NCBI GenBank assembly: GCA_030407085.1
Contig: CM059586.1
Coordinates: 107,149,501 to 107,213,500, forward strand
Reading direction: 5' to 3'
DNA from: Trichopria drosophilae
Lineage: Eukaryota > Arthropoda > Insecta > Hymenoptera > Diapriidae
DNA: 64,000 bases
The position numbers were made by a program, and so were the translations under genes. Shown piece after piece: positions 22,937 through 34,844 of this stretch. Under the pieces are notes generated by a model that saw only the letters and a program-made list of their open reading frames with translations, ran no database searches and was not told the DNA's origin. The number at the start of each line of letters is the position of its first letter. Positions within the stretch are counted from its first letter, which is position 1.

Positions 22937-23622
22937 CACCGCACTGACAATTTTCAGGTGGGATCTCTGCTGGGAAACGGTATGTCATAGAGTTGATCCC
23001 ATATGGGTCATAGATTTCGGGTCATATAGTCGTAAAATTTAGGCATTATTAGTAACGTTTCACTTCTTGAATAGTAGTATATTATATTCCATGAGAGGAC
23101 AAGTTATCTAATCTTGTCTTCCAGCATTTGTAAATTTTTGTCCAAAAATAAAATGCTCATCCATCCGAATCTAGGACTGTTGATAAAACAAATGATGGTT
23201 TGTGCGAGCTTAAAACTTGATACATTTCTTCCCTCTATTTAGTCGCTTGTCTTCTTTTGGAATATAATATAGGGGAAAGAAATACGTTTTTCTAAATATT
23301 GCACTTATTTACAGGCCCTGTATATTTCAAGTATTGTTTCGTAACATTATTAAATTGGTCAAATAGATACTGTATACTATTAATAAGAGCATTGATAACA
23401 TGTAAATAAGAGTAACATTTAGAAAAGCGTCTTCTCCGGGCTAATGGATTTGCGTTACTTTGCCCTACTATTCAACAAGTGAAACATTACTAATAATATC
23501 TACATTTTACGTCTATATGACCCGAATCCCATTACCTATCTAGGATCTCCTCTGGGATCCCGCCTCCCTGCTGGAAAACCGGTCCCGACTGGGATCCCAC
23601 CTGGAAATTTTCAGTAGGGCAG
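22937..23622. mobile_element. Non-autonomous TIR element with long inverted ends
   Basis: The left end has GCACTGACAATTTTCAGG plus TGGGATC. The inverse of the right end is CCCTACTGAAAATTTCCAGG plus TGGGATC. A second inner inverted pair of about 60 bp (GGGTCATATAGTCGTAAAAT at 23019; inverse near 23505-23525) continues to ATTATTAGTAACGTTTCACT. There is no coding frame. The superfamily is not assigned. Confidence 0.6.
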
Positions 23623-25330
23623 TAATACATATCTAGTTTTTAGATAGTAACCGGAAAGTTATACTATAATGCAACGAAGACAAAAACTGCACAGTTACTA
23701 TAATTATTGATTTGGCGTCTTAACCCCAAATCAGGTACACTTACACCAGCACATTTGGTTGGCGTATTGTCAAATTGCCAACGGTAAATTTTTGCTCTGT
23801 ACATTGAATACCTTTATTTACGTGGTCATCATAAACTGTCGACTGAGATCAGTTTTAAAAATATTTCTAGTACAAAAGTAGACTGACACCAGTCAGTATT
23901 TAGACAGTATTATATTGGGGGACTAGACGAATTGTAAAGATGACATCAATAATTTTCCATCATAGTTCATACCTATATGGAAATTTCAAAATTGTATGCT
24001 TGATAGCAGAAATCCTGATCAAATCGAAATCCATTTCGACAATGGGTGCAACGTATTGTGACACACTTGGTTACATAATTTGTGACGGTACCCGACGGCT
24101 ACTACGACCTAACTATACATAACGGGATAATTTCTTGTACGTAAACTGAACAGTTAGGTAGGTAGAGGGATATAGAATAAACTTCTCTAAGAATTATAAA
24201 TCATTAGAGACCAATAGGGAAATGAAAAGAAAAAATAACATTCACGTATACCACATCTACGAAGAGTCTCTCTGAATGTATCCGCCATTATAGCCAAATG
24301 ATTATTTCCCTTTGTAATAATTTTCCATCCACCTAGACCGAACTCAAGTCATTCCAAATCTATCCAAAATTTCATCTTATATATTTTGACCAGCATATTC
24401 CGACCTTGATTGAAAAATTTTTTAATGTGATTTGTATTTTTGAAAATAACTCCCAAAAGCGTGATTCTTTCATATTTATTCGTCGTTTATGGAATTACCG
24501 TTAATTTTACGAAGAAAGTGCACCTAACCTTTTAGGTAGTGAATTTGATGGTCTACTTGCTTTTTTGAAAGCATTTTTTGTGTGGTTTATATTTTTTATA
24601 CAAAAAAACATAAAGTACTTTCTCAGCCTTTTTATTCGACCTCCCCATAATCTAGCATGGATCGCTCCATAAACTAATCACATCTAAGATAGGCCATGAC
24701 AAACCGAATAAGTGCGTACGAGATTATGGACAAAAATGTTAGTATTACATTTCTGTGTTGTTTATAGTCTCAAGCGTCAACATTTGATGACAAATATAGG
24801 GTAATTTTTTGTTGCTAAGCGTGTAAACATTACAGCCTTTAGTTTGTGGATTTAGATACCAACATTGATGTACATTAATAATCAAAATGTAAAACCGACT
24901 ACCCCAATTAGGGTTGAAAAAGCTTCAAATAGAAAAAAAATGCAATACTTCATCCAGATATTTGGTCTGGGTCCAAGTAAATTTCATAAAATGGCGCAGT
25001 TAATGGCAATTTTCTAAAGCGTTGTCAGTGCAATCACTAGTTGGCGTAAATTTTCTTCTAGGTGAACTAACAAAATTCAAGAAAACCGCCTTAAGGGAGT
25101 TCTAAAATGGTCCATCGGCGAGGTAAGAAGTTTCACTCAAAAGCGTAAATTAAAGATGACTGAATAAAATTTTCAAAATTCAGGCTCTGTAAAGGCAATT
25201 CTAATTACTATAAATGGTTTCCTAGAAAATACCAAAGACATTAACTGAAAACTGACTTAGAATTTTCGGAAGTAAATAGAAATCACGTATTTCTTTTACA
25301 CTTTCTAGGATACGTCTATTGTAATTACAA
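23623..25330. other. Intergenic, no gene recognised
   Basis: AT-rich sequence with short frames only. 25085-25200 is the inverse partner of 21950-22060. No splice-supported exon can be shown. Confidence 0.45.
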
Positions 25331-25344
25331 TTGCCCTTACATCT

Positions 25345-25769
25345 GAATATCGTTTCAAAATTCAAAATAGCGTATCCAAATTTACATTTGTATTTTTTAT
25401 TTTGGGCCCGCTATTTTTAATTTTAAAAACATAAGATCACACCCGTAATTTGTGACGTCGAAAACTTTCGGGTACCTAAATTCAGCTTTATCAAGTAACA
25501 TGACACATTTTGGTCGATCATCGTGGATCCACCATTTAGAATTTTGAAAATCACATACCACATTCATAGTCTGCGACTTCGAAAACCGCCGAATACCCAG
25601 TTTTAGCTTGATCGACTAACTTTTTACCTTTTTAGTCGGATATCTTGGATCCGCTACTTTGAATTGTCGAAACCTGAGATCAGATTCGTAATTTGGGATC
25701 CTGAAACCCCCGAGTAACGAATTTCAACTGTTTTCCGTGTACTGAAAAATGTATGCTTCGAAGGGTTAC
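25345..25769. mobile_element. piggyBac-type MITE, truncated inverted copy C
   Basis: The right edge reads AAAAATGTATGCTTCGAAGG plus GTTAC. That is the inverse of the left end of copies A and B, with TTAA changed to TTAC. Inside are several module units (GTGGATCCACCATTTAGAAT, GGATCCGCTACTTTG, GTAACGAATTTCAACTG). The other end is not found, so the copy seems truncated. Confidence 0.6.
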
Positions 25770-25917
25770 ACGCGCAACCCCTCCAGTTGGCCCCTCTTCC
25801 ACCGGACCCTCTCCAATTGATCTAATAGGACATGCTTTCTCCCATCCTCGTGCGATTTTCAGGGCCGGTGTTACTGCAGCAACGTTTATTCCCGCATATA
25901 AAATGTGTTATTATGTA

Positions 25918-26553
25918 CAGTCGTACCCCCGTTAACGAATATGGACGGTACAACGCGGGGCATTTCAATTTCTGTTAAGGAATATTTGAGGAGAAAATAT
26001 AGACTCCCCACCTCCAACTTTTCTCGGTCGTTGGAACCTGTATTCTTCTACCGCGCATGCGCAATGTCAAACCTCTGAAAGGGATTAGGGGAGAGTGAAG
26101 CAGACAAATTTAATATTTTTAGGTTAATTTCTTAACTCGATTATTATCTTTGATTATTCTATTATTCAGTTGATGTCTTACTAAAGATGCAGAAGAAATA
26201 TATGTAAATTCATGACAAAAGGAAATTCAGACAAAAAGGTTACTTTAGATACCTCGAAGGCCATATTTATCAAGAGGAGCGGTCGCTCCTCGCGCCAAGT
26301 TTTTATCTATTACTCACCACTACTTGCGAACCCCGTTATTTTTACGTTTTTTTGATTGGCAGTGATAACCTTAATATTATACAAAAATATTGGATTTTTT
26401 CGGTGCACAGGTTTCGAGAAATCTTGAGTGCAACAGTGCCCGTGTCACAGTCTACCCCAATCTCCCCTAGTAGAAATGCCGACCTAGGGGTAATTATTCG
26501 CTAACGACAGCGTCTGCATATTCTAAAACTATTCGTTAACGGGGGTTCGACTG
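25918..26553. mobile_element. pogo/Tigger-like MITE
   Basis: The ends are CAGTCGTACCCCCGTTAACG plus AAT and its inverse, ending CGGGGGTTCGACTG... with TA outside each end. TA targets and CAGT-type ends are typical of the pogo branch of Tc1/mariner. No transposase frame is present in 636 bp. Confidence 0.7.
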
Positions 26554-26663
26554 TACATATAGATACGTACCTTCATCAGATCATGTGACGGTGAAATGAC
26601 AACATTTCGCCGTCCAGTGCAGCGTCCACTCTTGTTTACTAACCTAACTTCTAAGTAGACATA

Positions 26664-26921
26664 CAGTAGGGTCTCCCTTATTGCATACTGCAGATTTTTC
26701 AAAATGGCGTTGGTTTCCCTTATTCTCTACTTCCCCTTTACCCCCACTCTTAGAGGTCGACGGTCGACAACGGTTCGAGATTCCCTCAACCTCGAAGGTT
26801 TAGGTTAGGACGCAATGGAGGAGGGAAGCCGATTGGGAATATATGCAATAAGAGATCCTAAATTCAGAGAATAAGAGATGTCTAGAGAATAAGGGAGGAT
26901 TCAATAACGGAGACCCTACTG
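26664..26921. mobile_element. pogo/Tigger-like MITE
   Basis: The ends are CAGTAGGGTCTCCCTTATTG and the inverse GGAGACCCTACTG, flanked by TA. Subterminal CTTATT motifs repeat within. It is non-coding. Confidence 0.75.
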
Positions 26922-27447
26922 TATGTAGATGAGATTTCAACCCACGTGACATTTGGTACTTGTAATTAACCTCTTCTTGTAATTACACAGTATAGGGCAT
27001 CTTTTATTCGCCTTAGAAGGTAGCGTGAAAGCCCATCCGCTGCGATAAAGATAACTTACTCGTTTGTATGTAAGTATAAAATATGGAGCAATTAACGAAA
27101 AAAAGAAAAACTAATAGATGTCGGTCGAAGGAGGACGATCATATCATGGTGCGAAACGCATTTTAACAATAGTTCTAATTATAAGCGCTAGAGGGATGAT
27201 TTTTAATATTAAATCCAATAGTAGGTGATTCAAAATTTTTACATATAAGTACTGAATAATTTATTGCGCTAGACGTGAAACTGATATCCCAGTTACGTCA
27301 TATTTTCTTTGTTTACTTTTTTCAGAATTAGTAAGAGGACCGTATTACCAAGAAAAACTATTCAAATGGATTGAATTCCGAAACATCTGTATTCAATTTT
27401 ACGAATACAATCGGAAGCAGTATAAGAATACAAATAAATACAGATTT
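26922..27447. other. Intergenic, no gene recognised
   Basis: I see nothing beyond AT-rich unique sequence. Confidence 0.4.
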
Positions 27448-27790
27448 ATTCAACGTTTATTTTTTGAAAGAAAACTTTTTTTGCATTGAAATGAATACGC
27501 TTAGATAGTTCTGAATCCGTAATCTTGAATACAGAGGCATTCAATATTTCGATTTTAAGAAGGAAACTTTTTTTGGATTGAAATGAATACACTTTGATAG
27601 TTTTGAATTCGTAATGATGAAACGGATTCATCAAATATTTCGTTTTTAAAAAGGAAACTATTTTTGGATTGAAATGAATACACTTAGATAGTTTTGAATC
27701 CGTAATGTTGAATACCGATGTAATAAGATTTAATTTTTAAAAAGAACACTTTTTTGGATTAATATGAATTCAGAAAGTAACCTTTTTATT
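27448..27790. repeat. Tandem repeat, about 90-100 bp unit, 3-4 copies
   Basis: Each unit has AAGGAAACTTTTTTTGGATT, GAAATGAATACACTTAGATA and GTTTTGAATCCGTAAT. Units start near 27448, 27539, 27627 and 27717 and are diverged. Confidence 0.75.
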
Positions 27791-28527
27791 CATATGAACG
27801 AATAGAATTGTATTTACGTGTGAAAATGGATTCACCGTTGACCAAAGTATGGATTCAGAATTTAATAATTCAATCCAATTCTATACAACTCTATCCAAAT
27901 TCGATTGCTGGGCATCTATTAGTTTTTTTTTTCGTTAACTACTCCATATTTTATACTTATTTATTGACATTTATCCCCAAGCGAGTAGTCATATTTCTCA
28001 GGGCGAGATGGCGCGTCCATCTTCCAAGGCGAATTCTAACCTCTCTTATTCTAATTGTCCAACCTCAATCGTTTCCTCACAAGTTTTCCCCCACCATATG
28101 CGAAGAGCCAATGTAATCTCGATATTAATCCACGAATCAGAAGCCTCCACAGTGAAGTGAGTGGGGTTAACGTGAAAATTAGAATAAGAAAGTGGCGCCG
28201 ACGCCAACAATGAATGTAAAACAAAAAAGTGTTACAAATTTAAAAATGGTAAACATCCATCTGATTAATCTCATTATTGTTTGTTTTTTACGATCGTCGA
28301 CGTTACGACGAAATTAAATCAAATCTTTTTTGTATTTTCCAGATGAATTTGCATAGCTTGGTTCGAATTCGTCCTGGAACGTCGGAGAAAATGTCCTTCC
28401 TCGAAAAAAAGTAACCAGTGTTTTCTTATGTATTTTTGTTTCATGATTTCAAATATGGCAGTAAAAATAGTCAGTCGGACATATTGACACAGCCATTTTG
28501 AAAAAACCCGTAAAATTCTGTAAAAAG
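27791..28527. other. Intergenic with a partial CAGT-type MITE
   Basis: About 28035-28100 (CCTCTCTTATTCTAATTG, GTTTTCCCCCACCATATG) equals the subterminal part of the MITE at 29808 but lacks its ends. 28420-28505 (TTGTTTCATGATTTCAAATA, CAGCCATTTTG) resembles 30475-30545. No gene is seen. Confidence 0.45.
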
Positions 28528-29627
28528 TTTTTTCCAAATATAGATGATTATAGGTGATTTACAATTTTTACATAGTTTTTTCGTTATTACCGGCAATTAA
28601 TCTCCAATCGAAAAATGTTTTATTGGAATATTGTGAGTATAAAAAATATCTACAATTTTTGTATACATCATTTTTCACACAATCTCAAAGTTTCCGAAAA
28701 AAATCGAAAAACCCGTGTTTTTTGTTTTTAATATTTTTCGCGCTCAAAAATGATGTTTTTTTCTTGAAATTTTTAGGAGACTTACCTTTATTTGTCTTGA
28801 ATAAGCGGTAATTTTTTTGAGTAATTATGTATATTCGTTTCTTTTTTATTGATTAAAAACCGATAAAACACCTATATTTTCCAGTGAAAAATTTAATGTC
28901 ACAACAGTAGCGAATGGAACTTTATTTAATGGAATTTGTTCGTTGAAATATCTACTTTCAGATGGTAAAGGAATCAACTTACATTTCTATACAAGAAAGT
29001 GTCAAAAACCTCGAAAAACTAAAAAAAAAAACGATTTTCAACATCAATATTTAAAAGAAAGAAACAAGTGAAATTCTGTTATTGTAAAATTGTTTTTATT
29101 ACGTAATTTGTTTTATTCTGTAATTACGTTGTATATTTTATCAGTTAATGAATAAAAATCTAGTTTTTTAGATTTTCGTGTTTTTTTGCACTTTTTTGCA
29201 TAGGAATCTAAATTGATTCATATATCATCTTAAAGTAGATATTTCAACGAACAAATTCCATTAAATAAAGCTCCATAATCTAAAGCTTTAATATTAGATT
29301 TTTCATTGGAAAATATATGTTTTTTTTAATCAATAAAAAACAAATAAATATTATTATTCAAAAAAATGACAGCTTATACGGGACAAAAAAATTTCAAGAA
29401 AAAAAAAATTTTTCAGCGCGAAAAATATTAAAAACAAAAAGCACGGATTTTTCGATTTTTTTCTGAAACTTTGAGGTTATGTGAAAAATGATGTATACAA
29501 AAATTGTAGATCTTTTTTATACCTATACAACATTCCCATCAAACATTTTTCGATTGGAGGTCAATTATCGCCAGTAATAACGAAAAATCGCTGTAAAAAT
29601 TGTAAATCACCTATATTTGGAGAAAAC
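28528..29627. repeat. Foldback element, 1.1 kb inverted repeat
   Basis: The left arm starts TTTCCAAATATAGATGATTA and the right arm ends CACCTATATTTGGAGAAAA, which are inverse. Inner pairs include ACAATTTTTGTATACATCAT (28655) with its inverse (29488) and AATGGAATTTGTTCGTTGAA (28929) with TTCAACGAACAAATTCCATT (29246). The arms are about 0.5 kb and meet near 29080. There is no coding frame. Confidence 0.7.
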
Positions 29628-29807
29628 TGGGATTTTGCGGTTTGCAAATTTTTAAGCTTAATAGTTGTACAAATAAAGCCGTTTTTCTCCACATTTTTGT
29701 CAGACTTTGAGAATAACTTCGAAGAGGTAGGTTATGATTATAATTTTTCTCCTCAAATTATTTAGATAAATTGATTTGAAAAAGTTTACGTCATTAATAT
29801 TGACATA

Positions 29808-29962
29808 CAGTAGGACCTCTCTTATTCTAATTGCCTTTCTTATTCTAATCGTTCCCCCACAAGTCTTCTCCCACTATCACACGAAAAGTCAACGAGTAAG
29901 AATAAGGGAGGTCGGCGCCATCTTGAAAAACTTTATTAATTAGAATAAGAGAGGTCCTACTG
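29808..29962. mobile_element. pogo/Tigger-like palindromic MITE
   Basis: The ends are CAGTAGGACCTCTCTTATTC plus TAATT and its exact inverse, with TA on each side. CTTATTCTAAT is repeated just inside the left end. At 155 bp it is the cleanest member of this family here. Confidence 0.85.
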
Positions 29963-30163
29963 TACATATATGAGGAATTCCGCGGTACTGTTAACATTCT
30001 ACGCTAAGAAAATTCAAATTTTTATTTTGATAGCCCTTCCACCGATCTTATACTACTACATTTCTAGGACCACAAAGAAGTAAAAAAAACTTTACCACTC
30101 ATAACTGAACAAAGTTATTTTTCTAAATGCGAGAAATGTAAAAACAAAAATTTGTAACAATTA

Positions 30164-30425
30164 CAGTAAACCCCCTCTTACTTGAACACTCGCTTTCTTG
30201 AACACCCCGTCTATTTGAACAAAATAACCTCGTTTATTTGAACGGTTTCTACTTCCCCTTACCCCCACAACTCGCTCTTACGCGGATGCAAATTCCAATG
30301 CGCGTGCGCTACTTACGCCGGACGGGTATATTGTGCAAGTAGTGGGGACAACTGTAAGCGTTCAAATAAACATGGTCGGAGGGGAATGCTGGCTCGACCC
30401 TCTTCAAGTAAGAGGGATTTTACTG
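30164..30425. mobile_element. pogo/Tigger-like MITE
   Basis: CAGTAAACCCCCTCTTACTT plus GAAC faces CTTCAAGTAAGAGGGATTTT plus ACTG, with TA outside each end. Three subterminal TTGAAC repeats follow the left end. Confidence 0.8.
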
Positions 30426-31762
30426 TAGAAAGTTATACATAGACTGAAAAAAGTATCGGATAGACTATTTTCATGTGTTTTTGTCTCCTGATTTCGAAGA
30501 TAATAATGAAAATGATCGGTAAGGCATATTTAAGCTGCCATTGTAAAAAAAATATCAAAAAATGTGATTTTTTTTAAGTTTTTTTGCACTTTTTTTCAAA
30601 AATACAAATCAGACAATAAATGTGTCCAAGAAAAAAAGATTGAACATCAAATTTTCTACAAAAAAGGTTGTATGCATTTTCTTCCTAATATCAAATGTAA
30701 TAAAATAAGAACAGTACTTTAATGAAACTTAATTATATTTCTATAATATTCGCATAGACTAGTAAAGTAGTATGTAGCATAATAAAATAAACGTAATGTT
30801 TGAACGCAAAGTGTAAACAAGTAATAAAATTAAGAAACAACATCAGCTTTATTTTTTAACACGTATAAAAATTAATTTTCTAGAACTTTCTTTACTTGTT
30901 TTTTGTACTCTTATTCTCATTTCTTTTTCGAATCTTCTTTACATCTTCATTTCCAGCTTGAGTTACCATTTTCGTTGACATTGTTGTGATTGATATTCAT
31001 TTTCTTCTGGTAATAAACTGTTTATACACCTCGTTGAATGCTCAGGAAAATACATTTTTTAAAAGTTGGACGAGGGTTAGACCCTCGTAATGGTAAATAT
31101 GTAAAAGTGTTTCAATGCGAGTACTTTCAATGTTCACAGTTCTACGGAATTCTTTGTGAAGAATGCCATGGAACTTTTAACATTTGACTCTACAAAAATC
31201 CAGTTTTTATTTTTATGGCACCTCAACTAATTTTTTGCTGTATTACGTTCGTAAGGTCACAACAAGTCGTGAAAAGAGAAGCCACTAATTTTTTAATTAA
31301 GGTAGGGAGATGTCATGCCCTTAAAATGCAAAAATACCATAAAAACGTTCTTTAGTTGAAATTTTTTCAACTCTGGTGAAATCATGATTTTCAATTCGAG
31401 TGGAGCAAGTAAAAAGCAATGTTGCGAACGTCGCCGAGAGGTTCTATTTTCAATCTTATTCCAAGAGGAATATTTACCCCCATGCACAATTGAAAAATAA
31501 TAAAAGTTTTTTTTTTTAAGCGTACAATGTAAAGAAAATTTTCATTTTCTCAAAAATCGGGTACACATGTTCCTGGCTTCATACTTCATTTTCTAAGATA
31601 GACACAGACTTCAATGACAAATATTCTATTAGATTTTATCTCGGCTAATAACGTATATCGATTTCAAATCATTTGGATAAATGTTTTTTTTTAACATGAA
31701 AATGTGGCGAGTACTCGTACAAAAACTGTAATTTCAGACAGTGTTTTGCTTCTTATGCAAGG
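30426..31762. other. Intergenic, AT-rich, no gene recognised
   Basis: 30475-30545 is a diverged copy of the 28420-28505 repeat. The rest is unassigned. Confidence 0.4.
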
Positions 31763-31766
31763 ATAA

Positions 31767-32927
31767 CACGGTGTGTCTTAACGCACTTTAACTCAAAAGT
31801 TCTCCCACTGTAAATATTCTTGTGGATATTGAATCTGGACATTATTAGAAGTATTTTCACAAAAAAATCAAAATCTTTCATCGAGCCGTTTTCGAGCAAA
31901 TCGACTTTTTAGGTTAAAAAAATAGAATTTTTAGATTTATATTTAAAATATGTGCTGTAGCGGTATTTAACCTTTTGTACATTAAATCTAGGGAGATTTT
32001 TTGAAAAATATATGATGTTTCATATAGCCATTTTATGTCAAAATTTGGAATTTTTTGCAGAATTACAATAAAGGAACAATAGTAATTATAAAAACGGATC
32101 ATTATTTTAATAAATTATATGTACTAAATTTTAAATAATAATAATAATTTCTAACATAATTAAAAAATTTATTTGACACCTATTTAAATGTTAAAACAAT
32201 ACATAACAAGTTTTAGAAACGTGTGTTAATCACACATGGGTACTGATAACACAAGTTTTTTATATGTAAATATCAATTTTTTATCTAAAAATTTGGAGGC
32301 TGTACATCATGACTTCAAAACTATCTGGGAAAAAAAATAAGATTTCACATAATCATCCGGATTATTCCCAGAAGCTGTTACGAGCTGTCTGTGAATATAA
32401 CAGTATTCACATATGAAAAACATGTGTATGCAGTACCCACGTGTGATAAGTACACGTTTGTAAAATTTGTTATGTATTGTTTTAGCATTTAAATAGGTAT
32501 CAAATAAAGTTTTGAATTGTGTTAGAAATTATTATTATTATTTAAAATTTAGTACATATAATTTATTAAACTAACGATCCGTTTTTATAATTACTATTGC
32601 TCCTTTCTTGCGATTTGGCAAAAAATTCCAAATTTTTACATAAAAAATCGATTTTTTAAAAACTGGTTTTATGAAACATCATATATTTTTCAAAAAAACT
32701 ATCTAGATTTAATGTACAGTAGGTTAAATACAGTTAGAGCACATATTTTAAATATAAATCGAAAAATTCTATTTTTTTAACCTAAAAAGTCGATTTTCTC
32801 GAAAACGGCTCGATGAAAGATTTTGATTTTTTTGTTAAAATACTTCTAATAATGTCCAGATTCAATATTCACAAGAATATTTACAGTGGGAGAACTTTTG
32901 AGTTAAAGTGCGTTAAGACACACCGTG
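31767..32927. mobile_element. Foldback element with CACGGTG ends and ATAA target duplication
   Basis: The left end is CACGGTGTGTCTTAACGCAC and the right end its inverse, ending GACACACCGTG. ATAA stands outside both ends (31763-31766 and 32928-32931), a likely 4-base target duplication. The inverted arms run about 0.5 kb (CTCAAAAGTTCTCCCACTGT, GATATTGAATCTGGACATTA, CATCGAGCCGTTTTCGAG on one side and the inverses on the other) and meet near 32330. There is no transposase. CAC ends with 4-base duplications would fit Chapaev-like (CMC) elements, but this is inference. Confidence 0.75.
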
Positions 32928-32969
32928 ATAATATTGTTACGGAGGTAGACAAAAAAGTTTGAGTACATT

Positions 32970-33214
32970 CCCAGCTAGCATTTATGGTAACGTCTTTTTT
33001 TTATGTCAAACCGATGTTGCTGTCCTGTCACCAAGACGTCATAAGTCCGTCATAACTGACATGTCTTTTTGCAGACGTCTTAAAAACGTCTAAGACATGG
33101 TTAGGACGTCTGAAAAAAGACATGTCATTTATGACGGACTTATGACGTCTTGGTGATGGCACAGTAACATCGGTTTGACATAAAAAAAAGACGCTACCGT
33201 AAATGCTAGCTGGG
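32970..33214. mobile_element. Palindromic MITE, 245 bp
   Basis: CCCAGCTAGCATTTATGGTA faces TACCGTAAATGCTAGCTGGG. The arms continue through CGTCTTTTTTTTATGTCAAA, ACCGATGTT and CAAGACGTCATAAGTCCGTC nearly to the centre. GACGTCT-type motifs dominate. It is non-coding and the superfamily is not assigned. Confidence 0.75.
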
Positions 33215-33978
33215 TTATACTACGTGTCTTCTTGAAATGCAATAGAACCCCTCTTATTTCAATTGCCCCTCTTATTTGAATCGTTTCCCCTCAGGCCTTC
33301 CCCCACCACCGCTCGAACATCTCGATACAGTTTACACCATTAAAGCTGTACAGTGTAAATACCGATTAACCTAAATTTGCAAACATGTTTAGTCGGTAGA
33401 CTGATATGTAATGAAATTTCAAATTAATTTTTAAACTTTTGCATCAAACTCGTGATTTACATCATACAAATTATTCGAGAAGCTGCTAATTTCGTGAAAT
33501 AAAAGTGCACATTTGAAGGTTAGGATGTTGTCAATGTTTAATGATGTGTATTTCAAGACCTCCACAAAAATTGAAAAGTCTTTCATTTGCAAAATAACAA
33601 ATCCAATATCAACAGCTTAGAATTTGAAGTGATTTGAAGCTTTCATTAATCACATTTGCAAATTTGTGTTAAATATTGTCTCCTATATTCATTTCGGTCT
33701 TAATCACAGTGTATCTGTGAAACAAAAAATTATTGATACACAATTATATGTAATAAAGTGCATAATGTAAATTTAAAATGTTTATTTCTACATTCGAATG
33801 CAGATATAAATGACCATAAATAAATTCGAAATGTAACAGCCTTTATTTATCACATAAATGATTTGTGATCTCGTTACATTTTTATCCAAATTTAAAATTC
33901 TCTACACATATTTCAGATAAATTATATATATTCAACTCTAAAATATATACGACGTCTAACAAAAATAAAAAGATATTA

Positions 33979-34445
33979 CAGTGGCCATCCCCATATTTGA
34001 ACCATTCGAGTCAAGGAAGACGGCGCCTTTTTCCCTTAATTTAACACTTCCCCTCATCCCCACGACTGGCAGTGTGAGAGAATATAAACAGAGAGGACAT
34101 ACAGTGGCCCTCCCCTTATTTTAACTCCTATTATTTTAACTTTCTTTCGTCCCTTATGTTAACTTCTTCCCCTCGCGAGTTCCCCCACCATTCGCCATTT
34201 GAAAGGGTTCAAAGATGCCACTATATCTCCTCTGTTTTTATTCTCTCATACTGTCAGTGGTGAGGATGAGGCTAAGCGGTAAAATAAGGGAAGAAGCCAC
34301 CATCTTCCTTGACTCGAAAAGTTAAAATAAGGGGAGGGCCACTGTACAAGCGCATAACGAATGGCGGGGGAAATCACGAGGGGAAAAAGTTAAAATAAGG
34401 GACGCACTTAAAAAATAAGGAGTTAAAATAAGGGGAGTACTACTG
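33979..34445. mobile_element. Middle-level CAGT-type MITE
   Basis: CAGTGGCCATCCCCATATTT (33979) faces AAATAAGGGGAGTACTACTG (34445). It is split at a TA by the inner copy 34102-34344. Confidence 0.55.
34102..34344. mobile_element. Innermost CAGT-type MITE
   Basis: CAGTGGCCCTCCCCTTATTT plus TAAC and its exact inverse AAAATAAGGGGAGGGCCACT plus G are flanked by TA (34100-34101 and 34345-34346). It is well preserved and so probably the youngest of the nest. Confidence 0.8.
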
Positions 34446-34561
34446 CATCATCCACCATTAAAGCGTTAACTAGAGTAAGGGGGGTAAGGGGAAATTTCAA
34501 ATAAGAGGGGTCGGCGACATCTTGAAAACCATGACCAGTTAAAATAAAGGGGGTTCTACTG

Positions 34562-34844
34562 TATGAAGAAAAAACTCGATTTGACTTTTATTTTGTACGA
34601 CTTTTGTGCTAGTACTTGCAATGTTAACAGTTCGACGGAATACCTCATATATCTGTTAAACGACTGTTAAAAACAAAAATTTACCAACGTCTGCAATTTT
34701 GTTAATACCATACTTCGTTATATTAAACATTTTTGTCTCTTTTTCATCCTCTAAATACGATTGGAAAAGTATAAACAAAGTTCAAAAAACAAAAACTATC
34801 TTTATCAAAATGTTATCAAAGTTAAAAGAAATGTATATTTTTAT
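34562..34844. other. AT-rich intergenic segment
   Basis: Nothing recognised. Confidence 0.4.

Larger units (their letters stand above)
33240..34561. mobile_element. Outer pogo/Tigger-like element holding nested MITEs
   Basis: The left end CAATAGAACCCCTCTTATTT and the right end AATAAAGGGGGTTCTACTG are inverse, with TA after the right end. The 1.3 kb interior includes a second element at 33979-34445, which itself contains a third at 34102-34344. Confidence 0.6.
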
